Assembly: GCF_003814705.1 (NCBI RefSeq)
Contig: NZ_RKRA01000001.1
Span: forward strand, 3,478,776-3,542,775
Reading direction: 5' to 3'
Source: Georgenia muralis
Lineage (GTDB): Bacteria > Actinomycetota > Actinomycetes > Actinomycetales > Actinomycetaceae
DNA: 64,000 bases
The notes below the pieces were generated by a model. The model was given only the letters and a program-made list of their open reading frames with translations, made no database searches and was not told where the DNA came from. This document shows positions 19,992 to 29,572 of this stretch, piece by piece (position 1 is the first letter of the stretch; each line of letters begins with the position of its first letter). A program made the position numbers and the translations under genes.

Positions 19992-20637
19992 GCCACAGGG
20001 TGAGCCCCCACAGGGGCAGGCCCATGGCGATCCGGGCGGTGCCGAGCCAGGCGACCTCCGCGTCGAGGTAGAGCGGGACCTGGACGAGCAGGCGCAGCGC
20101 GAACATCCCCACCCACAGCCAGGTGGCGACGGTGTAGCGGGAGCGTCGGGCGCGCTGGCCCGGGTCGGTCCGCCACGACATGTCGTGACCGCGCAGGAGC
20201 GCGACCACCACCCCGACGACCGGCCACCGCAGCGCGAGCGCCACGAGGAGGGCGACGAGGTATGCCGCGTTCGTCCACAGGCCCATCGCGAAGTAGTCCT
20301 CGGCGCGGCCGGACTGCCAGGCCCACACGACGCCGACGAGGACCCCGAGGAGGCCGCCGACCGCCTGGGTGACCGGGGTGCGCTGGACGAGCCGCAGGAC
20401 CGTGGCGGTCAGCGCCACGGCGAGGGAGGCCACGAGGGCCGGGACGAGGTCGCGGGTGGGGACGAACACGGCCAGGAACACGGCGCCGGGGGCCATCGAC
20501 TCGGCCACGCCGCGCCACCCGCCGATGGAGTCGGCCACGGAGAAGTCCTCGCCGACGAGCTGACGCAGGCTCGAGCGTGCGGCGGCCTCGGGCAGCGGGC
20601 CCGGCTCCGTCGCCTCGGCGTCCTGGGGCTCGGTCAT
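19945..20637 (-). CDS. DUF3159 family membrane protein
   Basis: A 230-residue integral membrane protein with at least five hydrophobic segments and a short acidic N-terminus followed by LRQLVGEDFSVADSIGGWRG, which identifies DUF3159. Function unknown. It is the last gene of a DUF3710-OB-DUF3159 operon with one-base TGATG overlaps. Its 3' end overlaps the convergent second trkA gene by 47 bases. The conserved link to potassium regulators suggests, without proof, a role in ion or membrane homeostasis. Confidence 0.88.
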   Translation of the reverse strand: MTEPQDAEATEPGPLPEAAARSSLRQLVGEDFSVADSIGGWRGVAESMAPGAVFLAVFVPTRDLVPALVASLAVALTATVLRLVQRTPVTQAVGGLLGVLVGVVWAWQSGRAEDYFAMGLWTNAAYLVALLVALALRWPVVGVVVALLRGHDMSWRTDPGQRARRSRYTVATWLWVGMFALRLLVQVPLYLDAEVAWLGTARIAMGLPLWGLTLWLTWLLVREPASAEAR

Positions 20638-21005
20638 CAGTCGTCCCCGCGGGCGCCGAGCTCGTAGGCCGGGTTGAAGATGGCCGGCCGGCCGTGGTCG
20701 TCGTAGACCACGCCCTCGGCGACGAGACGGCGCCCGGGCTCGATGCCCGGGACGTCCCGGCGCCCGAGGAAGATCAGCTCCACCGAGCCCGAGCCGTCGT
20801 ACAGCCGGGCCACGAGGGCGGGCGTCTCGCCCCGCGGGCGGTAGGTGAGGGAGGAGATGACCCCGGCCACGCGGGCGGGCCGGCGCGCGACGCACTCGGC
20901 GACGGGCGTGGCGCCCGAGGTCCGGGCGGTTCGCAGCTGCTCTGCGGCGTCGATCTCCTCGCGTGAGGCGGTGAGCCGGTGCACGGACTCCAGGAGCCGG
21001 CCCAT
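20637..21005 (-). CDS. OB-fold nucleic-acid-binding domain protein
   Basis: A 122-residue protein containing a tRNA-anticodon-type OB fold: RVAGVISSLTYRP, ALVARLYDGSGSVELIFLGR and LVAEGVVYDDHGRPAIFNPAYEL. Such folds bind single-stranded nucleic acid; the specific role of this actinobacterial family is unknown. I chose ATG 21005 (a GTG one codon upstream is possible) because it makes a TGATG overlap with the DUF3710 stop. It overlaps DUF3159 by one base in the same way. Confidence 0.88.
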   Translation of the reverse strand: MGRLLESVHRLTASREEIDAAEQLRTARTSGATPVAECVARRPARVAGVISSLTYRPRGETPALVARLYDGSGSVELIFLGRRDVPGIEPGRRLVAEGVVYDDHGRPAIFNPAYELGARGDD

Positions 21006-21760
21006 CACCGCACCTCCGTGATCTCCGGGCCGCGCCGCAGCGGGTCGAGCGGGGCGTCCGCGGGCACGGGTGCCGGCGGGGCGGCCCCCCGGCCGGGGGC
21101 GTGGAGGAGGAGCACGTCGCGCGGGGCCCGCGCCTCACCCCCACGGACGACGACGACGTCGGCGAGCAGCGCCTCGAACGTCGCCGCCTCGTCGGGCTCG
21201 ACGGCGGCCCGGCCGGTGAGCACGGCCCGGAGGAACCAGCGGGGGCCGTCGACGCCGAGGAACCGCGCCGGGCGGTGCCCGACGCCGCCCTCGGGGGTCT
21301 TGACGGGCAGCCGGGTGACGAGCTCGGTGCCGAACGGGCCGGTGGCCTCCTCGCTCGTCCCGCCCTGCTTGGCCACGGACGCGGAGATCTCCTCGCGGAG
21401 CTCGTCCCAGATCCCGGCGGTGCGGGGCGCGGCGAAGACCTGCAGCTGCATGGCCGAGCCCTCGAGGCCCAGGGTCACCGCGACGACGTTGCGCGACTTC
21501 TTCTCCATCTCCAGGCGCACCTGGAGACCGCTGCGGGCCGGCACGCGCAGCGCGCCGAGATCGAGCCGGGCACCGAGCTCGGGCTGATCGGCGACGTCGT
21601 ACGGACCGCGGGAGGCGCCGGTGGGGTCCTCCCGGCGGACCGGGTCGGTCGCCGGCGCACCGGTGGCGGTCGCCGGCGTGTCGGCACGCTCGTCGGTCTC
21701 CGGCGCGTCAGCGCCGTCGGCAGGCGCCTCGTCCCGGCTGCGGCGCGAGAACAGGCCCAT
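21005..21760 (-). CDS. DUF3710 family protein
   Basis: A 251-residue cytosolic protein. About 60 low-complexity residues (basic MGLFSRRSRDEAP then acidic and Thr/Ala-rich) precede the conserved core GPYDVADQPE, LDLGALRVPA and PRWFLRAVLTGRA. DUF3710 is found almost only in Actinobacteria and has no assigned function. The ATG is preceded by a GGAGA-type sequence. It leads the operon with the OB-fold and DUF3159 genes. In relatives dUTPase (dut) often lies next to this gene, but it is absent here. Confidence 0.9.
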   Translation of the reverse strand: MGLFSRRSRDEAPADGADAPETDERADTPATATGAPATDPVRREDPTGASRGPYDVADQPELGARLDLGALRVPARSGLQVRLEMEKKSRNVVAVTLGLEGSAMQLQVFAAPRTAGIWDELREEISASVAKQGGTSEEATGPFGTELVTRLPVKTPEGGVGHRPARFLGVDGPRWFLRAVLTGRAAVEPDEAATFEALLADVVVVRGGEARAPRDVLLLHAPGRGAAPPAPVPADAPLDPLRRGPEITEVR

Positions 21761-21897
21761 CAGATCGTCTCCTCGGTCCGTGGTCGCCCGTGTGGTGGGC
21801 GCCCTCGACTGTACCCGCGCCCGCGGTGCCCGTGCTGACGGCCCGTGGGCGCGGGCCCGGTGCGAGGTGTCCGTGCCGAGGTGGCAGAGTGGGATCC

Positions 21898-22389
21898 GTG
21901 AGCTCTCGTGCACCGCTGGTCTACTCCGAACGGCTGAGCCCCTCGGTCCGCACGCACCTGGTGTCGGTGCTCGCCGGGCTGGGGACGGCCCTGGCCGTCT
22001 CCCTCTTCGGGACGGCGGCCGCGGTCGTGGCGGGCGTGGCCGTGACGGTCGGGATCTCCGCGCTGCTCGTCGCCACGGCACCGGTGGTCCGGGTCACCGA
22101 GGGGGGCGACCCGGCCGACGGTGGTGCCCCCGACGCGCGTCGGCTCCACGCCGGCGGTGCGGTCATCCCGGTCGACGCCCTCGGCGAGGTGCAGGTGCTC
22201 GACGCCGACGGGCTGCGAGAGGCGATCGGGCCCGGTGCCGACGTGCGCGACCACGTCTGCCACCGCTCGTGGGTGCGCGGCGGCGTGCGGGTGGCCGTGG
22301 TGGACCCGCGGGACCCGACGCCGTCGTGGGTGGTGTGCACGCGCCGGCCCACGCAGCTCATCGCTGCGCTGGGCCGGCGCGGGGGCTGA
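21898..22389 (+). CDS. DUF3093 family membrane protein
   Basis: A 163-residue protein with a hydrophobic region formed by two helices near the N-terminus (VSVLAGLGTALAVSLFG and VVAGVAVTVGISALLV), followed by a soluble domain containing CHRSWVRGGVRVAVVDPRDP and WVVCTRRP. It matches DUF3093, of unknown function. The GTG start is 7 bases after a CAGAGT hexamer at 21885-21890 and lacks a Shine-Dalgarno sequence. It is divergent from DUF3710 and convergent with DUF4193, with 5 bases between stops. Confidence 0.85.
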   Translation: MSSRAPLVYSERLSPSVRTHLVSVLAGLGTALAVSLFGTAAAVVAGVAVTVGISALLVATAPVVRVTEGGDPADGGAPDARRLHAGGAVIPVDALGEVQVLDADGLREAIGPGADVRDHVCHRSWVRGGVRVAVVDPRDPTPSWVVCTRRPTQLIAALGRRGG

Positions 22390-22394
22390 GCGGG

Positions 22395-22694
22395 TCAGGC
22401 GGCGCACTCGGAGCAGACGAGCTGTCCGTTCTCCTCGTACGCGAGCTGGCTGCGGTGGTGGACCAGGAAGCACTTGGAGCAGGTGAACTCGTCCGCCTGG
22501 CGCGGCAGCACCCGCACGGAGAGCTCCTCGCCGGACAGATCCGCGCCGGGGAGCTCGAAGCCCTCCGCCGCCTCGGCCTCGTCCTCGTCCACCGCTCCGG
22601 AGTTCTTCTCGGCGCGGCGGGCCTTCAGCTCCTCGATGGAGTCCTCGGAGAGGTCCTCTTCGTTCTTGCGCGGTGCGTCGTAGTCGGTCGCCAT
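22395..22694 (-). CDS. DUF4193 family zinc-ribbon protein
   Basis: A 99-residue protein beginning MATDYDAPRKNEEDLSEDSI and ending in a CxxC...CxxC zinc ribbon (CSKCFLVHHRSQLA, then CSEC). Acidic in the middle. DUF4193 is an actinobacterial family of unknown function and its position beside DUF3093 is conserved. Its small size and zinc ribbon resemble RNA-polymerase- or ribosome-associated adaptors, but nothing here proves that. Confidence 0.9.
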   Translation of the reverse strand: MATDYDAPRKNEEDLSEDSIEELKARRAEKNSGAVDEDEAEAAEGFELPGADLSGEELSVRVLPRQADEFTCSKCFLVHHRSQLAYEENGQLVCSECAA

Positions 22695-23083
22695 CTCGGC
22701 GTCACGCTCCGGTTTCCTCGTGGTGGTGTGGGTCGGGTCGGCCGATCGGCCGGACACCCCGGGAAAACGCCGTTGTCGCCGTTTTGTTCCCGCGGTCACC
22801 GGAGTATGAACCACCATGGCCGGGAGCGCAGCCCTTTGCGGGCCACATCGGTGCCGTTCGTGGCCGAACTCACAGGCGCCTGCCGTCGGGCCCGGTGCCG
22901 CTCGACGCCGGCACGCGACGGCCCTCGGCCCGTCTCGCGGGCGACGGGGGCGCGCGTCCACGGTGGCCCCCGGTTGGCGCACCGCGGCCCGGGCCGGGAC
23001 ACGTGGTGAACACACCGGGGGCAATGCGCGGCCCGGGCGCGGGCGGATGGCACCCTCGGGTGGAGAACCTCGAAGGAGGACCC
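22695..23083. promoter_or_regulatory. 389-bp intergenic region between DUF4193 and sepH
   Basis: No convincing gene. It must hold divergent promoters for DUF4193 and sepH. The notable element is an imperfect dyad GGGAAAACG (22761-22769) with CGTTTTGTTCCC (22780-22791), about 10 bases apart, in a locally less GC-rich patch. It could be an operator or promoter element. The sepH Shine-Dalgarno AAGGAGGA lies at the right end. Confidence 0.4.
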
Positions 23084-24235
23084 ATGGTTGAGCTCGAGCT
23101 CCTCGGTCTGCACGGCGACGGTGAGCACCTGACGCTGACCGACGACGACGGACGTCGCTACCGCCTGTCCATCGACGACACGCTGCGCGCCGCCGTCCGC
23201 CGCGACCGACCCCACCTGGAGGCGCTGCGCGCCGCCGGGGAGTCGCCCCTGCGCCCCAGGGACATCCAGGCGCTCGTGCGCGCCGGTGCCAGCGCGGAGG
23301 AGGTGGCCGAGGTCTCAGGCCTCTCGCCCGAGCACGTCCGACGGTACGAGGGCCCCGTCCTGGCCGAGCGGGAGTGGGTGGTCCAGCAGGCGCAGGGCCA
23401 CCGCGTCGGCCGGGAGAGCGACGCCCCGCGCCTGGGCGACCTCGTCCTCGACCGTCTCGCCGCCCGGGGCGTCGTCACCGGCGCGCTCGCCTGGGACGCG
23501 GTCCGCCGCCAGGGACAGGCGTGGGAGGTCGTCGTGACGTTCGTCGCCGGCGGTCGCGAACGTGAGGCCCGCTGGCAGGTGGACCTCCCGGCCCGGAGCG
23601 TCCACGCCCTCGACGACGAGGCACGGTGGCTCTCGGAGACCGAGGTCGGTCCCGGGGCTCACCCGCGCCGGCACCTGAGCCCTGTCGGCGCAGGCCGGGC
23701 CGGGGTCCAGGACCTCGCTCCTGAGCGGCGCCCGCGCCGCGACGAGCCGGTCGAGCCGGTCGAGCCGGTCAAGCCGGTCGAGCCGGCCGAGGAGACCCTC
23801 CCCGAGCGGTCCGAGACCGACTCGCTCCTGGCCCAGCTCGCCGCCCACCGCGGCACGCGCCTGGAGCTGCAGCCCGAGCTCGAGGCGGACGACGAGGAGG
23901 GGGGCGCCCTGTGGGACGCCCCCGGGGCGCACCCGCCGGCCTCCCGGCCCGAGGAGGCCACCGACGCCCACGTCCTGGCGCTGCCGCGCCGTGCCGTGAC
24001 GCAGGTGGAGACCGGCCCGGGGACCACGCCCGCCCTGCCGGCCACCGACCGGCCCGGCAGTGAGGACGTGCCCGGCGCGTCGGACGACCGCGAGGTCGAC
24101 GGCCCGCCCTCGGGAGGGCCCGGACCCGCGCCCGACGGCGGTCACGCCGGCCGGCAGCCCCGGCGGCAGCGTCGCTCCGCCCGCCGCAGCGTCCCGAGCT
24201 GGGACGAGATCGTCTTCGGCGCGCGGCCGGAGTAG
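23084..24235 (+). CDS. sepH: septation protein SepH
   Basis: A 383-residue homologue of SepH, which in Streptomyces binds FtsZ and promotes Z-ring assembly. The conserved N-terminal domain (about 1-190) begins MVELELLGLHGDGEHLTLTD and contains a helix-turn-helix-like part (LRPRDIQALVRAGASAEEVA). A long disordered linker follows, with five 9-bp repeats encoding Glu/Lys-Pro-Val units (23744-23788), and then the conserved C-terminus SVPSWDEIVFG, which fits the family. The ATG has AAGGAGGA five bases upstream. It is convergent with tdk. Confidence 0.95.
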   Translation: MVELELLGLHGDGEHLTLTDDDGRRYRLSIDDTLRAAVRRDRPHLEALRAAGESPLRPRDIQALVRAGASAEEVAEVSGLSPEHVRRYEGPVLAEREWVVQQAQGHRVGRESDAPRLGDLVLDRLAARGVVTGALAWDAVRRQGQAWEVVVTFVAGGREREARWQVDLPARSVHALDDEARWLSETEVGPGAHPRRHLSPVGAGRAGVQDLAPERRPRRDEPVEPVEPVKPVEPAEETLPERSETDSLLAQLAAHRGTRLELQPELEADDEEGGALWDAPGAHPPASRPEEATDAHVLALPRRAVTQVETGPGTTPALPATDRPGSEDVPGASDDREVDGPPSGGPGPAPDGGHAGRQPRRQRRSARRSVPSWDEIVFGARPE

Positions 24236-24249
24236 GCCGCGCTCGGCGC

Positions 24250-24302
24250 CCGGGCGCTCGGTCCCCCAGCGTCCGCGGGTCCGGGCGCTCAGTACCCCAG
24301 CG
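24250..24302. repeat. imperfect 22-bp direct repeat at the tdk 3' end
   Basis: Two copies (24250-24271 and 24281-24302) identical at 20 of 22 positions. The right copy contains the last tdk codons and stop; the left copy lies just beyond and has lost the stop. It looks like a short duplication of the gene end. Confidence 0.8.
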
Positions 24303-24975
24303 GCAGCGTCTGCGGGCTCGGGCTCGCCGCCCGGGCGACCGCGGAGGTGACGTGGCGCATGTGGTGACGGCGGCACAGCACCTCGTAGCCCACCTCGTCC
24401 TCCCGCTCGGGCACGGCGGTGTCGGCACCGTCGGGGCGGGGCGCCTCGGCGGTGTCGCCGACCACCACCTGCTCGCCCTCGGTGACCATGACCCCGCGGA
24501 CCGTGCGGGCGTTGTGGGTCGCGCGCGAGCCGCACCAGCACAGCGCCTCCACCTGGAGGACCTCCACCCGGTCGGCGAGCTCGAGCATGCGCGCCGAGCC
24601 CGGGAAGAGGCGCGTGCGGAAGTCGGTGGTGATCCCGAAGCCGAAGACGTCGACCCCCATCTCGTCGACGAGACGGGCGAGCTGCTCGACCTGGCCGGGG
24701 GTGTAGAACTGCACCTCGTCGCAGATGAGGTAGTCCACCCGCGCACCGTGGGTGCGCCGGCGTACCACCTCGGTCCAGAAGTCGGTGTCGTCGGTGACCT
24801 CCACGGCGGGGACCGCCAGGCCCAGGCGCGAGGACAGCATCGCCTGGCCGGCGCGGTCGTTGCGGGAGAAGCGGACGCCGTCGCGGCCACGGGCAGCGTG
24901 GTTGTGGTCCATCTGGAGGGCCAGGGTGGACTTGCCCGAGTCCATGGTCCCGGAGAAGAAGACGAGCTGGGCCAC
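24289..24975 (-). CDS. tdk: thymidine kinase (type II)
   Basis: A 228-residue enzyme phosphorylating thymidine for dTTP salvage. It has the P-loop SGTMDSGKS, the Mg-binding DEVQFY, and zinc-ligand cysteines in LCWCGSRATHNAR and VLCRRHH. The GTG start directly abuts the stop of the upstream phosphodiesterase gene (no intervening base), so it is translated as part of that operon. Salvage of thymidine is of interest because dut is missing from its usual place a few kilobases away. Confidence 0.95.
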   Translation of the reverse strand: MAQLVFFSGTMDSGKSTLALQMDHNHAARGRDGVRFSRNDRAGQAMLSSRLGLAVPAVEVTDDTDFWTEVVRRRTHGARVDYLICDEVQFYTPGQVEQLARLVDEMGVDVFGFGITTDFRTRLFPGSARMLELADRVEVLQVEALCWCGSRATHNARTVRGVMVTEGEQVVVGDTAEAPRPDGADTAVPEREDEVGYEVLCRRHHMRHVTSAVARAASPSPQTLPLGY

Positions 24976-26127
24976 CTAGACCACCGCCTGGACGAGGGGC
25001 ACCTCGAGCTCGTCGGGCGTCAGCGCCCCGTGCATGCCGACCAGGGCGAGCGACCGGGCCGGCTGGGTGCGTGAGTCCACGACCGCGTGCCGCCCGGTCA
25101 TGACCGCGACGACGTCGCCGATGGCCGCGGCGCGCTCGGGTGCCACGGGGCCGAGCAGGCCCGTGGCGACGAGCTCCTCCCGATCCACGACCCACGCCCG
25201 CTCGCCGAGCACCTCGCGCCACCGGCGGGCGACGTCGGGGGCGGCCCCGGGGCGGGTGTAGACGTGACAGGCACGCGGCTCCCCCGCGACCAGCTCCACC
25301 CCGGCCGCCAGGGCGGGGGTGGTGGCGACGTCGACCCGGTCGGTGACGTCGACCATGCCGTGGTCGGCGGTGATGACGAGGAGCGTGCCCGGCGGGAGCG
25401 ACCGCTCGAGACGGCGCAGCTCGCGGTCGGTGGACTCCATCTCCTCCCCCCACTGCCACGACCCCCAGCCGTGCACGTGCCCGGTGTGGTCGACGTCGCC
25501 CCAGTAGAGGTACACGGCGGCGGCGCCGCGGCGGAGCTGGGCGACCGCGGCGTCCACCCGCTCGGGGAGGAGCTCCGCCGAGACGTTGCGCACACCTCGC
25601 AGCGCCGCCTCGGTGAGCCCCGAGCCGACGAACCGGGCCGGGCCCACGCTGACGACCTCGGGCAGCTCCTCGCCCGCGGCACGCCGGCCCGCCAGCTGCT
25701 CGAAGAGGGTGTCGGTGCGCTGCCACTCCCGCGGGGTGACGCTCGCGCCGTCCCACTGGATGAGGTTGAGGACCCCGCCGTGCCCGGGGTCCCGCACGGA
25801 GTAGCCCAGCATGCCCGTGCGGCCGGGCAGCTCGCCGGTGCCGAGGGTGGTGATGGCCGCGGCCGTGGTCGAGGGGAACGTCGTCGTGAGGGTCCGGGCG
25901 CCGGCCGAGCGCAGGAAGGGTGCGTGCCCGCCGCGCTCGGCGAGCATCCGCACCCCCAGACCGTCGACGAGGACGACGCAGACCCTCGGGGCCGCGGGCA
26001 GGCCGAGGAGGGACCGGTCCTCCGCGGAGGTGCGACCGGCCGAGGTCGTGGCCAGCCCGACGGCGTCCAGCGCCGCGGGCATCACCGAGCGCAGGTGCGG
26101 GTGCTCGACCGGCACCGCCGCACTCAC
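24976..26127 (-). CDS. alkaline-phosphatase-superfamily nucleotide pyrophosphatase/phosphodiesterase
   Basis: A 383-residue protein of the type I phosphodiesterase/nucleotide pyrophosphatase family. Metal ligands and nucleophile are visible: [12 protein letters not shown], the Thr nucleophile region [33 protein letters not shown] and [10 protein letters not shown]. No signal peptide is seen, so it is probably cytoplasmic. It hydrolyses phosphodiester or pyrophosphate bonds; the substrate is unknown. Its GTG start overlaps the DUF5998 stop by 4 bases (GTGA) and its stop abuts tdk. Confidence 0.9.
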   Translation of the reverse strand: MSAAVPVEHPHLRSVMPAALDAVGLATTSAGRTSAEDRSLLGLPAAPRVCVVLVDGLGVRMLAERGGHAPFLRSAGARTLTTTFPSTTAAAITTLGTGELPGRTGMLGYSVRDPGHGGVLNLIQWDGASVTPREWQRTDTLFEQLAGRRAAGEELPEVVSVGPARFVGSGLTEAALRGVRNVSAELLPERVDAAVAQLRRGAAAVYLYWGDVDHTGHVHGWGSWQWGEEMESTDRELRRLERSLPPGTLLVITADHGMVDVTDRVDVATTPALAAGVELVAGEPRACHVYTRPGAAPDVARRWREVLGERAWVVDREELVATGLLGPVAPERAAAIGDVVAVMTGRHAVVDSRTQPARSLALVGMHGALTPDELEVPLVQAVV

Positions 26128-26690
26128 GCCCGGGCCGCGGTGGCCGCCGACAGCGTCCGGGCGAAGGACAGGGCGCCCTCGACGGCGCCCTTCCCCTCGG
26201 CCTCGACGCTCACCCGGACCGCGACGTCGTCCGGCGAGAGCATCCCGGTGTAGCCGTGGTCGGCCTCGCAGTCGGGGTCGCCGCAGGTCGCCGGCTGGAG
26301 GTCGACGCTGAGGACCGCCCCCCAGCTCACCGCGACGGTCAGCTCCTGGGTGCTCATGCCGCGGGCGTGGGCGGGCTCGCTGACACCGTGGGTGAGCGAG
26401 ACGGTGCGCACCTGGTGCAGCGGCACCGACTCGGTGGTCGCGGCGGCCGAGGGCCGGCCGTCGGCGCCGGGCATGTCGTCCACGTGCGCGACGACCAGGC
26501 GCGTGGGCGTCAGCACGAGGGCGGTGAGGTGGCGCCGGACCTCGGTGCTGTCGAACGTGGTCTCCGGGTGGACGAGGAAGGAGACGACCGGCTCGTCGGC
26601 CAGTGCGACGTCGATGACGCCGGCAACCAGCTCCGGGTAGTACCCGGCGTGGTCGAGGTCCGAGCGCAGCTGCTTGGCGAGGTTGGTCAC
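26124..26690 (-). CDS. DUF5998 family protein
   Basis: A 188-residue cytosolic protein beginning [20 protein letters not shown] and containing [20 protein letters not shown] and a Cys/His patch ([14 protein letters not shown]). It is recognised as DUF5998, function unknown, and is usually paired with the phosphodiesterase downstream. Two GTG codons (26696 and 26690) are possible starts; I used 26690. It begins 10 bases after the large GNAT/ligase gene and overlaps the phosphodiesterase gene by 4 bases, so all four genes to tdk form one operon. Confidence 0.85.
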   Translation of the reverse strand: MTNLAKQLRSDLDHAGYYPELVAGVIDVALADEPVVSFLVHPETTFDSTEVRRHLTALVLTPTRLVVAHVDDMPGADGRPSAAATTESVPLHQVRTVSLTHGVSEPAHARGMSTQELTVAVSWGAVLSVDLQPATCGDPDCEADHGYTGMLSPDDVAVRVSVEAEGKGAVEGALSFARTLSAATAARA

Positions 26691-26700
26691 GGGCACCCCG

Positions 26701-29496
26701 TCATTGTTCCACCCTCGCACCGCCGTCGTCCTCCTCCGACCCCCGGCCCCCCGCCGTCCGGGTGCCGGGGCCGTCCGCCACGACGCCGACCGGCGCCGGC
26801 TCGGCGGGGGTGGGCAGGCTACGCCGCCCGGCGTCCTGCCGCACCGGGTGGCCGACCTCGAGGACGGCGGAGGCCACGCACAGGCCGTCCTCGCCCACGA
26901 TGACGGGGTTGAGCGCCACCTCGGCCACCTCGGGCAGGTCGTCGACGAGCATCGAGACCCGGGCGAGGAGGTCCTCCAGGGCCGCCACGTCCGCGGCGGG
27001 CAGCCCCCGGTGTCCGAGGAGCCTCGGCGCGGCGCGCACCGACCGCACCATCTCCGCGACGTCGGTCGGGGTCAGCGGCGGGATGCGGTAGGAGACGTCG
27101 CCGAGCAGCTCGACCGCGTCCCCCGCGACGCCGAAGGCCACGACGGGGCCGTAGAGGTCGTCCTCCGTCCCCCGGACGACGCAGGCCACGCCGGGCGGTG
27201 CCATCGCCTGGACCTCGAAGGTGCTCGGCCGGCCCAGGACGTGCGCGGCCCGGGCCGACATGTGGACGAACGCCTCGCGCACGTCGTCGGCGTCCGCCAG
27301 GTCCAGGCGCACGCCGCCGAGGTCGGTGCGGTGGCGCAGGACGTCGTCGGCGACCTTGAGCGCCACCGGGTGACCGATCGCCGCGGCCGCCTCGACCGCG
27401 CCGTCGGCGTCCGTCACCGCGGTCGCGGGCAGCAGGGTGATGCCGTAGCAGCCGAGCAGTGCGGCCGCCGTCGCGGTCTCGACCCGGCGCCGCTCCCCGG
27501 GCACCACGCCCTCCAGGGCGCGGCCGATGACCCGGCGCGCCGCCGCGGGGTCGATCCCGGTCGGTGCCACGAGCTCCTCGCCGGCCCGCCGCCGCCACGC
27601 TGCGTGCTCCACGGCACCGACCAGGGCGGCGACGGCGTCCTCGACGGTCGTCGTGGACGGGACGGTCCGCCCCTCGGCGGTGAGCTCGGGAGTCAGGCCG
27701 TGGAGGCCGTGCACCGCCGCGACCCAGGTGCGTCCGTCCGCGGCGGCGGCCCGCGCCACGGCCTGGGCGACCTCGGGGTCGGTGCGTCCCAGCGGCGGGG
27801 AGTGTGCGACCACCACGGCGTCCCAGTCCGACCGTGCGGCGAGTGCGGCCAGCGCCTCCTCGTAGCGGTCCGGGCCGGCCAGCGGCGGCAGGACCACCGC
27901 CTCGCCGGCGACGCCGAGCCCCCCGGCTCGCAGCACCTCCCCGACGAGCCCGGCCAGAGCCGCGGAGGACGAGACGACCGCGGTCCGCGGCCCGGCGGGC
28001 AGCGGCTGGGCGAGGAGGAGGGCGGCGACGTCGAGCATCTCCCGGACCGAGGACGCGTGGACGACCCCGGCCTGGCGCAGCATCTCGGTGAGCACCCGCC
28101 GGGGCTGGCGCGAGGTGCGCACGGCGTGGCCGGGCGGGGTGGACTGACCGGTCTGCCCCGACACGACCGCCACGAGGGGCTTGGTCGAACTCAGGGCGCG
28201 CGCGACGCGCGAGAACTTGCGGGGGTTGCCGATCGACTCGAGGTACACGGCGCCCACCGCGGTGGGCTCGTGGGCCGACCAGAACTGCATCGTGTCGTTG
28301 CCCGAGACGTCCACCCGGTGCCCGGCCGAGAGGAAGGTGCTCACCGGCAGCCCGCGCCTGGCGGCGGTCGAGCGCAGGGCGAGCCCGGCCGAGGCGGACT
28401 GACCGAAGATCCCGACCCCCGGCCCGTCGGCGACGACGCCCTGCTCGGCCCAGAGCGAGGCGTTGTACCGCCCGGCCGGTCCCTGCCCCACGACGCCGTA
28501 CGAGGCGGGGCCGACCACCCGGATGCCGGCCTCGCGCGTGCTGCGCAGCAGCTCGCGCTGGCGGGCCATGCCGGCAGGTCTCTGCTCCCCGAAGCCGTGG
28601 GACAGCACGACGAGGGCCCGCACGCCCAGGGCCTCGAGCGCCGGGACGGCCGCGACGACCTCCGCGGGCGGGCCGGCGGCGACGGCGAGGTCGACCGGGC
28701 CGGTCACCGACCCGAGGCTGCCGTGGACCGCGACGTCGGCGTCCGCCGGCGGCGGGGCGGCCAGGCCGACGAGGTCCAGGCCCCCGGTGAACGCGCCGGA
28801 GGTCCGCGCGCCGGCCAGCTCACGGGCGACCGCGCCGGCGAGGACCTGGCCCTCGCCGCCCGGGGGGCCGGCGGCGAGGACGAGGACGGACCCGGCCTGG
28901 AAGAGCCCGCGCATGCTCAGCGCCTCGGCGTGCCGCTCCCGCTCGGCCATGACCCGCCACGACCGCTCGGTCTCCTCGATGGAGAACTCGACCGAGATGA
29001 CCCCGTCCTCGTAGTGCTGGGCGACCTCGTAGCCGGCGTCGGAGAAGACCCGGATCATCTTGGCGTTGCCCGGCAGCACGTCGGCGACGAAGCGGTCGAC
29101 CCCCACCTCACGCGCCGCGGCGGCGAGGTGCTCGAGCAGCACCGAGCCCAGGCCCCGCCCGTGCTCGGTGTCGGCGACGTAGAACGCGACCTCGGCCGTC
29201 CCGGGCTCGACGACGTCGAAGCGGCCCACCGCGCGCAGGTCGTCGCCGTGGACGAGGACGAGGGCGACCCGGTCGTGGTGGTCGACGTGGGTGAAGCGGT
29301 GCAGGTCCCGCTCCCCCAGCCGCTCCATGGGTGCGAAGAACCGGTAGTAGACCGACTGGGCGGACTGGCCCAGGTGCATGCGCTGGAGGGCGTCGGCGTC
29401 CTCGGGGCGGATGGGGCGGATCTGCATCGTCGCGCCGTCGCGCAGGACCACGTCCGCCATCCAGCGCGACGGGTACGCGGCGGCGTCGGCGTCCAT
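26701..29496 (-). CDS. GNAT acetyltransferase fused to NDP-forming acyl-CoA synthetase-like domains (Pat-type)
   Basis: A 931-residue protein. The N-terminal GNAT domain (about 1-175; [24 protein letters not shown]) is followed by CoA-binding and CoA-ligase domains ([28 protein letters not shown]) and a C-terminal ATP-grasp domain (about 690-900; [20 protein letters not shown]). This architecture is that of protein lysine acetyltransferases of the Pat type, which inactivate acyl-CoA synthetases. The phosphohistidine motif of true acyl-CoA synthetases (SHTG) is not seen, only PGHAVRTSR, so the ligase part may sense rather than catalyse. The ATG has TACGCT 8 bases upstream and GGGAGG. Confidence 0.88.
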   Translation of the reverse strand: MDADAAAYPSRWMADVVLRDGATMQIRPIRPEDADALQRMHLGQSAQSVYYRFFAPMERLGERDLHRFTHVDHHDRVALVLVHGDDLRAVGRFDVVEPGTAEVAFYVADTEHGRGLGSVLLEHLAAAAREVGVDRFVADVLPGNAKMIRVFSDAGYEVAQHYEDGVISVEFSIEETERSWRVMAERERHAEALSMRGLFQAGSVLVLAAGPPGGEGQVLAGAVARELAGARTSGAFTGGLDLVGLAAPPPADADVAVHGSLGSVTGPVDLAVAAGPPAEVVAAVPALEALGVRALVVLSHGFGEQRPAGMARQRELLRSTREAGIRVVGPASYGVVGQGPAGRYNASLWAEQGVVADGPGVGIFGQSASAGLALRSTAARRGLPVSTFLSAGHRVDVSGNDTMQFWSAHEPTAVGAVYLESIGNPRKFSRVARALSSTKPLVAVVSGQTGQSTPPGHAVRTSRQPRRVLTEMLRQAGVVHASSVREMLDVAALLLAQPLPAGPRTAVVSSSAALAGLVGEVLRAGGLGVAGEAVVLPPLAGPDRYEEALAALAARSDWDAVVVAHSPPLGRTDPEVAQAVARAAAADGRTWVAAVHGLHGLTPELTAEGRTVPSTTTVEDAVAALVGAVEHAAWRRRAGEELVAPTGIDPAAARRVIGRALEGVVPGERRRVETATAAALLGCYGITLLPATAVTDADGAVEAAAAIGHPVALKVADDVLRHRTDLGGVRLDLADADDVREAFVHMSARAAHVLGRPSTFEVQAMAPPGVACVVRGTEDDLYGPVVAFGVAGDAVELLGDVSYRIPPLTPTDVAEMVRSVRAAPRLLGHRGLPAADVAALEDLLARVSMLVDDLPEVAEVALNPVIVGEDGLCVASAVLEVGHPVRQDAGRRSLPTPAEPAPVGVVADGPGTRTAGGRGSEEDDGGARVEQ

Positions 29497-29572
29497 GCCT
29501 CCCGAGCGTAACGGTGCGCCCCGCCCGCGCGGGTGCACGCGATCGCCTCCGCCGTCGGCGACAATGGCCACC

